Source: Pseudomonadota bacterium (GTDB lineage: Bacteria; Pseudomonadota; Alphaproteobacteria; Sphingomonadales; Sphingomonadaceae). Taken from it: 64,000 nt of DNA. The notes beneath the pieces were generated by a model. It saw only the letters and a list, made by a program, of their open reading frames with translations. It made no database searches and was not told where the DNA came from. Within the stretch, counting starts at the first letter, position 1. Each line of letters opens with the position of its first letter. The position numbers were made by a program, and so were the translations under genes. Location of the stretch: positions 1-64,000 of the forward strand of contig JAEXAY010000003.1 in NCBI GenBank assembly GCA_023457895.1, given 5' to 3'. Shown here piece after piece: positions 1 to 8,432 of this stretch.

Positions 1-142
1 CGTTCCAGGCCCGCCGGATCAGCTCCGTCTGCCGGGCATCTTCCCGAGCCCGCTGGCTCAGCGGGCTCTTCTGCCATGCATAGTAGCCACTTGGCTGCAC
101 AGCGAGGCACCGGCACATTGCCCGCACCCCATACCGGCGATA
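1..142 (-). mobile_element. IS3-family transposase OrfB, N-terminal fragment (runs off left edge)
   Basis: Read on the minus strand, an open frame contains YGVRAMCRCLAVQPSGYYAW followed by QKSPLSQRAREDARQTELI. This is the usual N-terminal region of IS3-family OrfB (helix, then SGYYAW, then an Arg/Ala-rich helix leading to the DDE integrase core). The catalytic DDE part would lie left of position 1 and cannot be seen. An internal ATG sits at 118, and the frame stays open upstream to a stop at 212-214, as expected when OrfB is made by frameshifting from OrfA. No OrfA is recognisable to the right, so the copy may be truncated there. It belongs to the mobile-element debris of the island next to tRNA-Glu. 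Confidence 0.7.
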
Positions 143-224
143 ACGTGATTGCCAAAAGGTCGATTCCGGCCGTCGAAATATGGGGATAACTTCGTGCACA
201 CCGTACGCAGCCTAAGCTGCATGG

Positions 225-1193
225 ATGGAAGAAAAACCCAACAAAACAGATGGTTCGCGCCCTGCGAACAGCGAGCAATCGAGTGGCAGGCAAGGCTCAG
301 TCATAGCCCCTCGCAGGCCGTCTTTCAGGCTGAAACTGACTGGTCATATCGCTCGCCGCAAGTCGCTTCCCATCGGAATAACGTGGGACACGGAACTTCC
401 CGGCTTCGGACTTCGCAAGCGGGAGTCGGGACACCTTACATGGATAGTCAAGCATAGCCCGCGAGGTGTGCAGCGCATGGTGACGCTTGGTTGCGCGGGT
501 GTGGCGGCAGGTGCGCTGAGCGCCCCCGCCGCGCGCGCTGCCGCGCGCAGTTTGCTCATCAAGGCGACGCTTGCCGACCTTCCGACCGCGCCCGCGAAGA
601 GGCGAGTGCCGCTGTTCGCTGATTATTCCGAAGAGTTCTGGCAGGATTACTCGCCGCATTGGAAACCAGCGACGCAGCGATCATCGCGTTCGCGCATCGA
701 TCAGTTGCTCGTGCCCAAGCGTCGCTCGAGATTTGACTATGTGCTCCGCGGCTTTGGTGAGCGCCTTCATCCATCGGGCCGCAAGAGCTATGTCCTGCAG
801 CGCACGATGGGCGGCAAGCAACGGCTCATCACCATTGGCGATGCGGCAATTTTGACTGAGCGCATCGCCAAAGATGTCGCCCGGCGCCTTATCCTGCGCA
901 TCGAGCTTGGCGAGAACCCTGCCGAGAAGAAGCTGCGTGGGCGCAAGACGCCGACCTATACGGCATTTCTGAAATCATACTGGGAAGTCGCCGCGCCGAC
1001 TTGGAAGCCATCCACCCGCGAGATCCAGAACATCTACCGGCGGACCCATCTCGATCATGCGTTTTCGGGCAAGTTGTCCGGAAAAGATACCACGGCGCGG
1101 CGATGCGCCGAATGCAGTCCGTCCGCGTTCGTCCATTCCGCTGACTCTCGCCGAAAGCGAATTTACCAGCGAGTCACAGATCGCTTCCTTTAG
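225..1193 (+). pseudogene. Chimeric tyrosine-integrase fragment with duplicated N-terminal half, no catalytic domain
   Basis: The 322-aa reading frame holds two successive copies of the N-terminal part of a phage-type integrase. Copy one has LPGFGLR at residues 58-64 and the core-binding stretch YSEEFWQDYSPHWKPAT near 134-150. Copy two has LRGFGERLHPSGRKSYV at 174-190 and FLKSYWEVAAPTWKPST near 248-264. The matched WKPxT segments show the two units are related. The frame loses resemblance after about residue 282 (position ~1070) and ends without the R-H-R-Y catalytic region, so it cannot be an active recombinase. Its 3' end runs into the opposite-strand remnant of a third defence-type gene, which suggests a recombination junction near 1065-1085. 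It was probably formed by recombination between two related integrases or by tandem duplication. Confidence 0.6.
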
Positions 1194-1238
1194 TTCTACG
1201 TCGACCCCTGTAAGTTCCCGGTCGTTCAGGCCCTTCAC
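1075..1238 (-). pseudogene. Truncated N-terminus of an unrecognised operon gene
   Basis: A GTG start at 1238 overlaps the TGA of the upstream gene (GTGA), giving a translationally coupled start. The first ~55 residues begin MKGLNDRELTGVDVELKEA and continue to AFGASPRRGIFSGQL, which reads like genuine protein. After about position 1075 the frame becomes the antisense of the integrase fragment and makes no sense. The start geometry matches the two genes upstream, so this is read as the third gene of a minus-strand operon, cut off by the recombination that brought in the integrase piece. Its family was not identified. In defence operons a helicase or nuclease commonly follows such genes, but that is inference only. 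Confidence 0.45.
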
Positions 1239-2621
1239 GATGCGTTGATCCTTTCGATCGATCTGACGGTCGAAACGTGTTCTTCCGCCATCAGGCGCAG
1301 TGCCCGAATATCTCCTTGGCGTTCGCTGTTGCGAGCCAGCGCGGCATGGGGGTCGGTGAGGATCCCCCTGAAGGCGTCATGGAACAGATTGCCCGAGCGC
1401 ATTCTATGCGACCGCTGCGCGACGATTGCCCACAGCCAGTAATTCTCGGCCATCCGGCCACTGATGCCAAGCGCAGCGGTAAACCTCACGAACGTGTCCC
1501 GATCCTGGGGGGCGTGCGGAACTACTTCATGGATCGGTTTGTCCATCTCTCGGTCGATGTCGACCCAATAGCGGGCATTGTCCGTATTGATCGGAGGGTC
1601 ACCCATGATGGCGGCAAGCGCCCTGATTTTCGCTGCGACCGAAGCACCCGGCAAAGCTTCGAAGCGTTCCAGCACCTGCTCGTGATAGGTGCGTATTTCC
1701 TCTGCTGCCGCTGCCCTGATGTTCACCAGACCTCGCGCCCTCTCGACGAAGGCCGGTCCGATCACACACACCTCGTCGCCCGCTCTTACTGCGCTCGCCT
1801 GGCATTCCACGAAAGATGTTGTAGCAGCTGCATCATCGCGAAGGACCAACATGGTCCCGGCGGGGGTGAGAATGCGCTGGCCGTTGTGCATGGTGAACTG
1901 AAGAAGCTGCTTGTCGCCGCGCGCACCACCGGAAAGATCTATGACATGCACGTTGGTTGGCTCGAAGTCGTCGAGAGGAGATATCTTGTCTAAATTGGTG
2001 TCATGTCGTCCGATCTCACGGACCCTTACTTGAGCCGCTTCGCTGAAGGCTGTTAGACGGGCAGCGATCGCATGGCTTCCGAGTTCCAAGGAGAGCCTCT
2101 GCGCATCGCGACCGGCGTAAGCGAGCGTGGGTGCTCCTCGCGTAAGGGAAGATAGCCACTCTAACGGGATCGGCTTCCATTCTCGCCCAGGATTTCGCTC
2201 CCGCCACGCTGATCTCGCTTCGTTTCGCGGAAGCCGTTGCAGCAAGCGTCATCAGTCCCGCGACCGCGGACGGGGAAAATGTTTCGGGCGGCCAGACGAG
2301 AAGGGCCAGGCAGTCGCCGGAATCAGCGACCCTGACCGCATTCTCCACTATCGACCGATACTCCGAGGATATGGTCGATGGATCGGCGTCTCCGAGGGCG
2401 AAAAAGGATATTTCGTCGAGGGCGCGTGAATACCCTTCGCAATCACGTACTAGGCGTGCAGGGGGCGCCTCCTCAAGATGCACTGAATTCGTCGGCGCTT
2501 TGATTGAAGCCTTCAGCTTGTCGAGCAACTGCTGCTTCCGAGCGGAAGCTCGATCCCTCTGTCGGGTGGCCCCACCGGCACGGTCCTGCGTCCGCTGCCA
2601 TCGAGAACGGCGCTCAGGCAT
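1235..2621 (-). pseudogene. Unrecognised defence-operon gene, interrupted by one frameshift
   Basis: The likely start is the ATG at 2621, overlapping the stop of the upstream methyltransferase fragment by 8 nt. The first part reads QQLLDKLKASIKAP, then LARLV-type helices and ALLVWPPETFSPSAVAGLM, up to IFPYARSTHA near 2135-2150. The protein then continues in the next frame as APTLAYAGRDAQRLSLELGSH and runs to position 1235. Later segments include QRILTPAGTMLVLRDD, VRAGDEVCVIGPAFVERAR, and a C-terminal block with FVRFTAALGISGRMAENYWLWA and RGILTDPHAALARNSERQ. The repaired product would be roughly 460 aa. The domain is not confidently recognised. Position beside an adenine methyltransferase suggests a phage-defence component of unknown type. 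The frameshift could be real decay or a sequencing error. Confidence 0.5.
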
Positions 2622-3444
2622 CGGCCACCATCGACATCCTGGCATAAGCGGTGCGGGCTGCCGCCTCTGCATCGCCCGAACAGATCGACAATGCCGCCGA
2701 GAAGCTTGATGGGCTGGGGAGATCGAGCTCACGGAGTAGAGTCACCGAAATTGCTGCCGTCCCCGACACCTTGCGGTATCGGCGATCAACCTCGTCGGTA
2801 TTCAAGAGCCGGCAGAGCAGCTCCGCCTGGCCTTGTGAGTTGGTGGTGAGTGCGATCGTATGGTTTTCGGTCGTGAAGCCGCCCCACTTCGAAACAATGC
2901 GCGGATCGACAGCTGCAGCGAGCAGCCGCCGGGGCTGCTTCTCGTTGGTCGTGCGCTGCAGGATTACTGCCGGCTGCCTGATGATCGCGCGGCTGGTCCC
3001 TTCGAACGTCACGAAATCCATCCGTTGACCGTTCTTTCCGGACGGACGGCACAAGTGGCCGGGGCGGACGTTCTTCGCCCATATCAGTGGAACTGCGGCG
3101 CTTTCGCCCGTCTCGAAGACCAACCTATCAAGCTGCCTGTTCCAGACAAAGTAGCCCGACCTCACCTCCACATCCCAATCGGAAAGTGTGCACCCGCCGA
3201 GGGGTTCGTCGTTGCCGTTCGGAAGCGACCATGGATCGGTCGCATCGAGGGGGAGCAACCCGTTCCTTCTGGCTGAGGTCGCGTTCCCGATGTCGTGGAA
3301 GGTCACGGGCAGGTCGGCCTTGTGCGCCTCGCCCCTTCTCAGGATAAGGACGCTGTCCGAGCCGGACAGGACCCCTTCTGGTGTATCAAACCCCGAAAAT
3401 CTTTCATTAATCGTTTGCCAAAGCGGTGCTACGAAGAGCTCCAT
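2614..3444 (-). pseudogene. N6-adenine DNA methyltransferase, C-terminal/target-recognition part only
   Basis: The 276-aa product has the hallmarks of the C-terminal half of Eco57I/N6-type DNA methyltransferases. These are YFVWNRQ near residue 97, VPLIWAKNVRPGH, then NEKQPRRLLAA, and the closing signature SGTAAISVTLLRELDLPSP. The methyltransferase catalytic motifs (NPPY and the SAM-binding FxGxG) are absent, and a stop lies just upstream of the ATG at 3444, so the N-terminal catalytic domain is missing. The start codon overlaps the start of the divergent HEPN-like gene (CATG at 3442-3445), an arrangement more like a deletion junction than a designed promoter. It is followed by an 8-nt overlap with the next gene. 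It may instead be a stand-alone specificity protein, which is less likely. Confidence 0.6.
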
Positions 3445-3880
3445 GACTGACCAAGCAATCGTCTGCTATCCTGGTGAGACCGCGACTGCTACCGAGGTGG
3501 CGGCTCTTGCCGATGAGTATCGGTTCGCGGCACAGCTTCTCGTCCAGAATGGGCGGCCTGGACAGCCGAGTTCGCGGGCACCGTTTCGCATGGTCGCGAT
3601 CCATGCGGTCGAACTGTACTTGAACGCATTCCTTCTCCAATCGGGTCACAGCGCGGGTCAAGTCCGGGGGCTCCAGCACAATCTCGCGGCAAGGGCGGAC
3701 CTCGCTGTCGATCGTGGTCTAGTGCTTAGGAAACGGACACGCGAACACTTGCACTCCATGTCCCAGTCGCGCGAGTTCCTTGTAACGCGATACGTGCCCA
3801 GCGGTACCAGTCTATCGGAGATCAATCGTCTTCAGGCGACGCTCGCAGAGGTCGCGCAGAAGGTCTCGGCAGCAATCTAG
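3443..3880 (+). CDS. HEPN-like domain protein
   Basis: The predicted 145-aa product starts at ATG 3443; the same frame is open upstream, but that stretch is antisense to the methyltransferase gene. The sequence FRMVAIHAVELYLNAFLLQSG (residues ~49-69), then GLQHNLAARADLAVDRG and LRKRTREHLHSMSQSREFL, gives the four-helix pattern with charged Arg/His positions seen in HEPN-domain proteins. Many HEPN proteins act as RNases in toxin-antitoxin or anti-phage modules, but a catalytic RxxxxH motif is not clearly present here (the nearest stretch is RKRTREH). It lies divergently beside the methyltransferase remnant in the island. Function is unproven; the family assignment rests on overall pattern only. 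Confidence 0.5.
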   Translation: MTDQAIVCYPGETATATEVAALADEYRFAAQLLVQNGRPGQPSSRAPFRMVAIHAVELYLNAFLLQSGHSAGQVRGLQHNLAARADLAVDRGLVLRKRTREHLHSMSQSREFLVTRYVPSGTSLSEINRLQATLAEVAQKVSAAI

Positions 3881-4108
3881 CTCGGGATCGTAGGGGAGGG
3901 GGCCTGGCTCACGGTTGTCCCATTCTGATGGGCGTACACCCGGCGCGTCAAGGACGGCAGGGTCCCACCATTTTGCCTCCCCTTCGCTGCGCTACGGTCC
4001 GACAAAATCGTTTCCCCCACCGCCGCTTCGCGGTCGCCCTTTGGGGCGATCCCTGACCCGCCGGCCGCACGCCCATCCGTCCTCCTCCTGCCGTCAACGG
4101 CAGACATC
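3881..4108. other. Non-coding stretch upstream of the 73-aa gene
   Basis: About 230 bases with no convincing gene on either strand. Short inverted motifs such as CCGCTTCGCGG are visible. It presumably carries the promoter of the downstream small gene, but no clear -35/-10 pair was found. Confidence 0.4.
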
Positions 4109-4119
4109 AGGAGGATACA

Positions 4120-4341
4120 ATGGCTTCAATTGCTCAGCACAACTCGAACTCGGAACGCTACTTTGCCGCGCTGGCTGTGGCAGAGCGTCGGGCGCTGCAC
4201 AGCTTCTTCGATCAGCACATCGTCGAGGATCGGGAGCTCGGATACTTCGCGCTGGATGAGAGCGACTACAACGCACTTCCGGCGCACTTGGCAGCGCGCG
4301 TGGTACATACGGTGCATGGGGCGATGTCAGACGAGTTCTGA
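4120..4341 (+). CDS. Small orphan protein, 73 aa
   Basis: A 73-residue acidic protein (MASIAQHNSNSERYFAALAV...), not recognised. The coding call is supported by a perfect AGGAGG Shine-Dalgarno sequence at 4109-4114, five bases before the ATG, and by a strong intrinsic terminator 12 bases after the stop (4353-4386). The gene is therefore a self-contained monocistronic unit inside an otherwise decaying island. The composition (ALAVAERRALHSFFDQHIVEDRELGYFALDE) predicts mostly alpha helix and no membrane segment. Short proteins of this kind are common on integrative elements of sphingomonads, but no function is assigned. Confidence 0.65.
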   Translation: MASIAQHNSNSERYFAALAVAERRALHSFFDQHIVEDRELGYFALDESDYNALPAHLAARVVHTVHGAMSDEF

Positions 4342-4352
4342 CCGCACTTGCG

Positions 4353-4386
4353 AGGCAGGGACCGGCAACGGTTCCTGCCTTTTTTC
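4353..4386 (+). terminator. Intrinsic terminator after the 73-aa gene
   Basis: AGGCAGG and CCTGCCT pair perfectly, extended inward by GACCG/CGGTT with one G-U pair and a GCAA loop, and are followed by TTTTTTC. A textbook rho-independent terminator on the plus strand. Confidence 0.85.
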
Positions 4387-5049
4387 TTGATCGCAGGAGC
4401 GGGCTTGTAGACCAATCTGCGGAAATAAATTCGAAGCCAACGGGAGCTTGGAAACGCCGTGAGCATCCGACGTCGCTGCGTTTCGCGAATGCTATTTGAT
4501 CCCCGCCACTGAACCGAAAGCGACATCCATCTTACCCTGATGGGCTTGGGACGCAGGCGGCAGACAGCCAGTGCCCCGACACCCGTCCGGGGTGCTTTGC
4601 CATTCATTTAGAGCGGGTTGGAGAGATCTGCACAACGCATTCAGCCCGACTACGTTTTCAGCCGATGTAAGGCCAGTTTGTAGCCCAAAGCAATCTTGGA
4701 CTGAAATCTCCCGTTGTCCCAGCAACGCCCGTTTGCTCTCGCTCCGAAAATAAGAACGTAAAATCAATCCATTGAACGGGTCTCAGCAGCTACTGGAAAC
4801 GTCCGCGCAATTGGGAACTTGACAGGCACACCGGACGCGACACGTCGCAAGCGAAAAATGGTAGATTTCTGCGGTTAATCGGACCAAAATCGACTTTGTC
4901 ATTTCTCACTTGAAAATGAGTTACGCTTTTAGAGTGAGTTAAATGGAAGTTGGTGCTGCCATAAGCTCCTGATTTGTAATTGTAATTTTTGGGTGTCGCG
5001 CGGATGACTGGTGACTTGCCTCCGACCCGGTTTCTCAGGGATAATAAGC
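4387..5049. other. Gene-free stretch within the island
   Basis: About 660 bases, AT-richer than the chromosome around it, with no reading frame that looks like protein on either strand. A 91-codon minus-strand frame (4492-4767) is low-complexity in meaning and was not accepted. Around 4902-4942 there are direct and inverted copies of TGAGTTA/CTCACT-like words, which could be binding sites or decayed att-type sequence, but nothing firm can be said. Confidence 0.4.
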
Positions 5050-6269
5050 TCAGCTACTCCCAAAGTTCGGGCGTAAAATGGTCGCGCCATCGCGGAGCTT
5101 GTCGAGGTAATCCGACCAGTGCTGCATCATGCGGACGCGCTCGTCCCAATATTCGCCGCGGGTGTAGGCGCCGGACGGAATTGTTATCGGCATGGGCTAG
5201 TTGCCGTTCAATGGCGTCCGAATTCCAGATGCCCATTTCGTTCAAAAGGGTCGCGGCCATTGCGCGGAAGCCGTGGCCGGTCATTTCTTCCTTTGCGTAG
5301 CCGAGGCGGCGCAGAGCGGCATTGACGGTGTTTTCGGACATCGGGCGGTGGGTCGAGCGTAGCGAGGGGAAGAGGTAGGTGCTGAAAGAAGCGTCCGTTT
5401 CGATCCCGGAAATGATATCGAGCGCCTGATGCGACAGCGGGATGGCGTGGGCGCGGCGCATCTTGGTTTTATCGGCCGGGATGGTCCACACGGCCTTGTC
5501 CAGATCGAAATCGGCCCATTCGGCATTGGCGTAGTTCGCCTGGGCGCACGAAGACGTGCGGTAACAGCTTGAGGGCGGTCAGGGTGATTGGATGGCCATC
5601 GAAGGCCTGGATGGCCCTCAACAGCGCTCCAGCGCCCGCTGGCGTGGTGATTGCCGCCCTGTGGGTCACTTTGGGAACCGTGAGTGCGCCCTTGAGATCG
5701 GCGGCGACGTCACGCTCTGCTCTCGCGGTAGCAATGGCGTAGCGGAAAATCTGGCTGCAGAGCGCGCGCATGCGCTTGGCAGTCTCGTGACGGCCGCGCA
5801 TTTCGACCGTGCGCAGAACCGACAGCAACTCCTGGGCGCTGATTTCGGCGATCGGACGGCGGCCAATAACGGGATTTATGAAGCTCAGGAACCAGCGGTT
5901 CTTCTTGAGCGTAACGGCGGTCAATCCTTCGCGTTCGGTCTTGGCGATCCACTCGGCGGCCACCGCCTCGAACGTATTGGCGGCAGCTATGCTCGCTGCG
6001 ATCTTGTCCTGTTTGGCCTGTTCGCCAGGATCAATGCCATTCGCAATCTGCCGACGCGCTGCGTCGCGTTTTGTACGCGCGTCGGTGAGGGTAACATCCG
6101 GCCACACGCCAAAAGCCAGCGATTTTTGTTTTCCGTCGAAGCGATAGTGCATCCGCCAATAACGGCCACCGCTTGGATGTACCAACAAATGAAGCCCGCC
6201 AGAATCGGTCAGCTTATATGCTTTGTCCCGAGCTTTTGCCGCTTTGATGGCCGTCGTTGTTAAGGACAT
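5050..6269 (-). pseudogene. P4-type tyrosine integrase (DUF4102 + phage integrase), two frameshifts
   Basis: The start MSLTTTAIKAAKARDKAYKL and the block GGLHLLVHPSGGRYWRMHYR are the DUF4102 arm-binding domain. The core-binding domain follows (FEAVAAEWIAKTE), then the catalytic region with RPGELR (first Arg) and TGHGFRAMAATLLNEMG (HxxR). The reading frame shifts once near 5525-5545 (RPGELRQ to AEWADFDLDKAVW) and again near 5170-5180 (HADNNSVRR to AYTRGEYWDERVRMM, which carries the catalytic Tyr). It ends at a stop at 5050. A repaired protein would be about 405 aa, the normal length for this family. The gene lies directly downstream of the 3' end of tRNA-Glu, the classic site and orientation for P4-type islands. 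Inactive unless the frameshifts are sequencing errors. Confidence 0.85.
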
Positions 6270-6309
6270 GTTGGTATCTCCATTTCCGGCAACGGCGATG
6301 TACCAACAT
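6268..6309. promoter_or_regulatory. Inverted repeat at the integrase start
   Basis: ATGTTGGTA (6268-6276) and TACCAACAT (6301-6309) form a perfect 9-bp inverted repeat spaced by 24 bases. The left arm covers the integrase start codon. Another TACCAACA lies inside the coding start near 6179, and TATACCATCA follows at 6311. Such TTGGTA words are typical of arm-type integrase binding or autoregulatory sites, so the integrase likely bound its own promoter. The role is inferred. Confidence 0.4.
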
Positions 6310-6433
6310 TTATACCATCAAATTTGCTGGCCACATGAAGACAACGCCGAACCGCGACGGACGTCATATCACAAAAAACTCTAGGAAAACAGCCAGTTTT
6401 GCGGAAGCTTGTGGACGATCCTGGACGTCCAAA

Positions 6434-6508
6434 TGGTGACCCCTACGGGAATCGAACCCGTGTTTCAGCCGTGAAAGGGCCGCGTCCTAACCGCTAGACG
6501 AAGGGGCC
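6434..6508 (-). tRNA. tRNA-Glu (anticodon UUC)
   Basis: The minus strand folds as a complete tRNA. The acceptor stem pairs GGCCCCU with AGGGGUC, the anticodon loop CUUUCAC holds UUC, the T arm contains GGUUCGAUUCC, the discriminator is A, and CCA is encoded (6434-6436). Its 3' end faces the degenerate integrase, marking the attachment end of the island. No second copy of the tRNA 3' end was seen to the left, so the far end of the island probably lies outside the window. Confidence 0.95.
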
Positions 6509-6635
6509 ACGCGCGCCAAGTGGGCGAATGGAAGCGCGCCTTTAGCCAGCGCGGGGGGCGAGGTCAACCTGATTCTTGTGTATTTTCCAAAGGGGCGTCG
6601 TGCCCGCGCGGGCGTGGTGCCGCGCGGTGCGGGCG

Positions 6636-8432
6636 CTAATCGGCAAAGGCAGCGTCGTCGATGTGGAGTTCGGCTGCGGGCCGGGCGCCCCATTCGTCGA
6701 GCTTCGCGCGGCCGGCGAGCCACAGCTTGCGGTCGCGGCTGCCGTGGAGCAGCGCCTGGCCCAGCGGTTCATCGGCGGCGCGGAAGGCAATTGCCTTGAA
6801 GCTGCCGCCGCCCTCGCCCGCCGCAATCAGCCGGACATGGCCGCCCGATCCGACCACGTCCGCCTTGATCAGCCTTACCGGCCCCGCCACCACGCGCGGC
6901 GCGGGCCAGCCCATGCCATAGGGTCCGCCCTGCTCGATCGCCTCGACAAAGCCCGGGTTGACCCCCTGCGCCGCGACCACGGCATCGATAAGGAGCGCGC
7001 GGCCTTCGTCCGAGCGCGCGACATCGGCGGCGAGGCGCGTGTTGAGAAATTCGCTCAAGGCCGGGATCCTGTCCTGTTCGACCGTGAGGCCGGCCGCCAT
7101 CGCATGGCCGCCGCCCGCAAGGAGCAGGCCATGCTCCTTCGCCGCAAGGATCGCCGCGCCGAGATCGACGCCGGGCACCGAGCGCCCCGAGCCCTTGCCG
7201 ATCCCCGCCTCGTCGAGTGCGATCACGATCGCCGGGCGGTCGAGCCTTTCCTTGAGTCGCCCCGCCACAATGCCGATGACGCCGGGGTGCCAGCCATGCC
7301 CGGCGACGAGGGCGACCGCCGCATTGCCCTGCCCTGCGGCCATTTCCAGCGCGGACATCTGGACCTCGGCCTCGATGGCGCGGCGTTCCTCGTTATATTC
7401 GGCGAGCTGCTGCGCGATCGCGCGCGCCTCGGCGGGGTCTTCGGTGGTGAGGAGGCGGACGCCGAGATCGGATTTGCCGACCCGTCCGCCGGCATTGATG
7501 CGCGGCCCGAGCGCGAAGCCGAGGTCGGAGCAGCGCGGCGGCCGCTCGATTCCCGCAATGGCGTTGAGGGCAGCAAGGCCGATGTTGCGGCGCTTCGCCA
7601 TGATTTTCAGCCCCTGCGCGACAAAGGCGCGGTTGAGGCCCTTCAAGGCCGCGACATCGGCCACCGTGCCGAGCGCGACGATGTCGAGCAACGCCATCAG
7701 ATTGGGCTCGGGCCGGTCCTTGAAATAATCATAGCGGCGCAAGGTGCGCACCAGCGCGGCGCCGAGCAGGAAGGCGACGCCGACCGCGGCGAGGTGGCCG
7801 TGGGCCGCCGCCACCGCATTTTCATCGAGCCGGTTAGGATTGACCAGCGCGAAGGCGTCGGGAATCTGGGTCGCGCACTGGTGATGATCGACGACGATCA
7901 CGTCGATGCCGGCCTGCTTCGCCTGCGCCAGCGCATCAAACGCCTGCGCGCCGCAATCGACCGTGACTATGAGGCGTGAGCCCTGCTCGCCCAGACGCAC
8001 CAGCGCTTCGCCCGACGGGCCATAGCCTTCCATCAGCCGGTCGGGGATATAGGCGCCCGCTTCGAGTCCCAGGTCGCGCAACAGCCGGATGAGGAGCGCC
8101 GCGCTGGTCGCGCCATCGACGTCATAATCGCCAAAGATCGTCACCTGCTCGCGGTTTATCACCGCTTCGGCAAGGCGGGCGGCGGCGCGATCCATGTCGT
8201 TGAACAGCGAGGGGTCGGGCAGAAAGTCGCGGATCGTCGGATTGCGGTGGCGCGCCACGTCCTCGCGCGCGATGCCGCGGGTGAGGAGCAGTTGCGTCAC
8301 GAGGTCATCGGGGCGGAAACCCGCATCGCCCGCTTCGGCCGCGAGCCCGCGCCACATCCACGGCTGGCCTTTCAGCGACCTTGAGACATTGAGCGCATAA
8401 CCGCGCGCCGGGGAGAGAGGATCGGGCATCAT
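6636..8432 (-). CDS. recJ: Single-stranded-DNA-specific exonuclease RecJ
   Basis: A 5'-3' ssDNA exonuclease acting in recombination and mismatch/base repair. The 598-aa product, a normal RecJ length, has the DHH-family motifs GDYDVDG (residues 101-107) and VDHH (181-184), a further LGTVAD motif near 254-259, and the DHHA1 motif GGGHAMAAG near 440-448, followed by the C-terminal OB-like region. The ATG at 8432 overlaps the TGA of the upstream PH-domain gene by 4 bp, so the three genes 10470-6636 are probably one transcript. No terminator is obvious between its stop and the tRNA. Confidence 0.96.
   Translation of the reverse strand: MMPDPLSPARGYALNVSRSLKGQPWMWRGLAAEAGDAGFRPDDLVTQLLLTRGIAREDVARHRNPTIRDFLPDPSLFNDMDRAAARLAEAVINREQVTIFGDYDVDGATSAALLIRLLRDLGLEAGAYIPDRLMEGYGPSGEALVRLGEQGSRLIVTVDCGAQAFDALAQAKQAGIDVIVVDHHQCATQIPDAFALVNPNRLDENAVAAAHGHLAAVGVAFLLGAALVRTLRRYDYFKDRPEPNLMALLDIVALGTVADVAALKGLNRAFVAQGLKIMAKRRNIGLAALNAIAGIERPPRCSDLGFALGPRINAGGRVGKSDLGVRLLTTEDPAEARAIAQQLAEYNEERRAIEAEVQMSALEMAAGQGNAAVALVAGHGWHPGVIGIVAGRLKERLDRPAIVIALDEAGIGKGSGRSVPGVDLGAAILAAKEHGLLLAGGGHAMAAGLTVEQDRIPALSEFLNTRLAADVARSDEGRALLIDAVVAAQGVNPGFVEAIEQGGPYGMGWPAPRVVAGPVRLIKADVVGSGGHVRLIAAGEGGGSFKAIAFRAADEPLGQALLHGSRDRKLWLAGRAKLDEWGARPAAELHIDDAAFAD

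Noticed and set aside
1075..3444. Naming the operon as DISARM (DrmE/DrmMI)
   Set aside because: The methyltransferase resemblance is real, but no motif seen here proves DrmE or the helicase; naming would overstate the evidence.
4492..4767. 91-codon minus-strand open frame
   Set aside because: No ribosome binding site, no recognisable pattern, and the surrounding sequence looks non-coding.
1..5049. Second copy of the tRNA-Glu 3' end marking the island's far end
   Set aside because: No repeat of the CGGGAATCGAACCCG type was found to the left of the integrase.
6576..7979. 467-codon plus-strand open frame
   Set aside because: It is antisense to recJ, which has all DHH motifs; a high-GC shadow.
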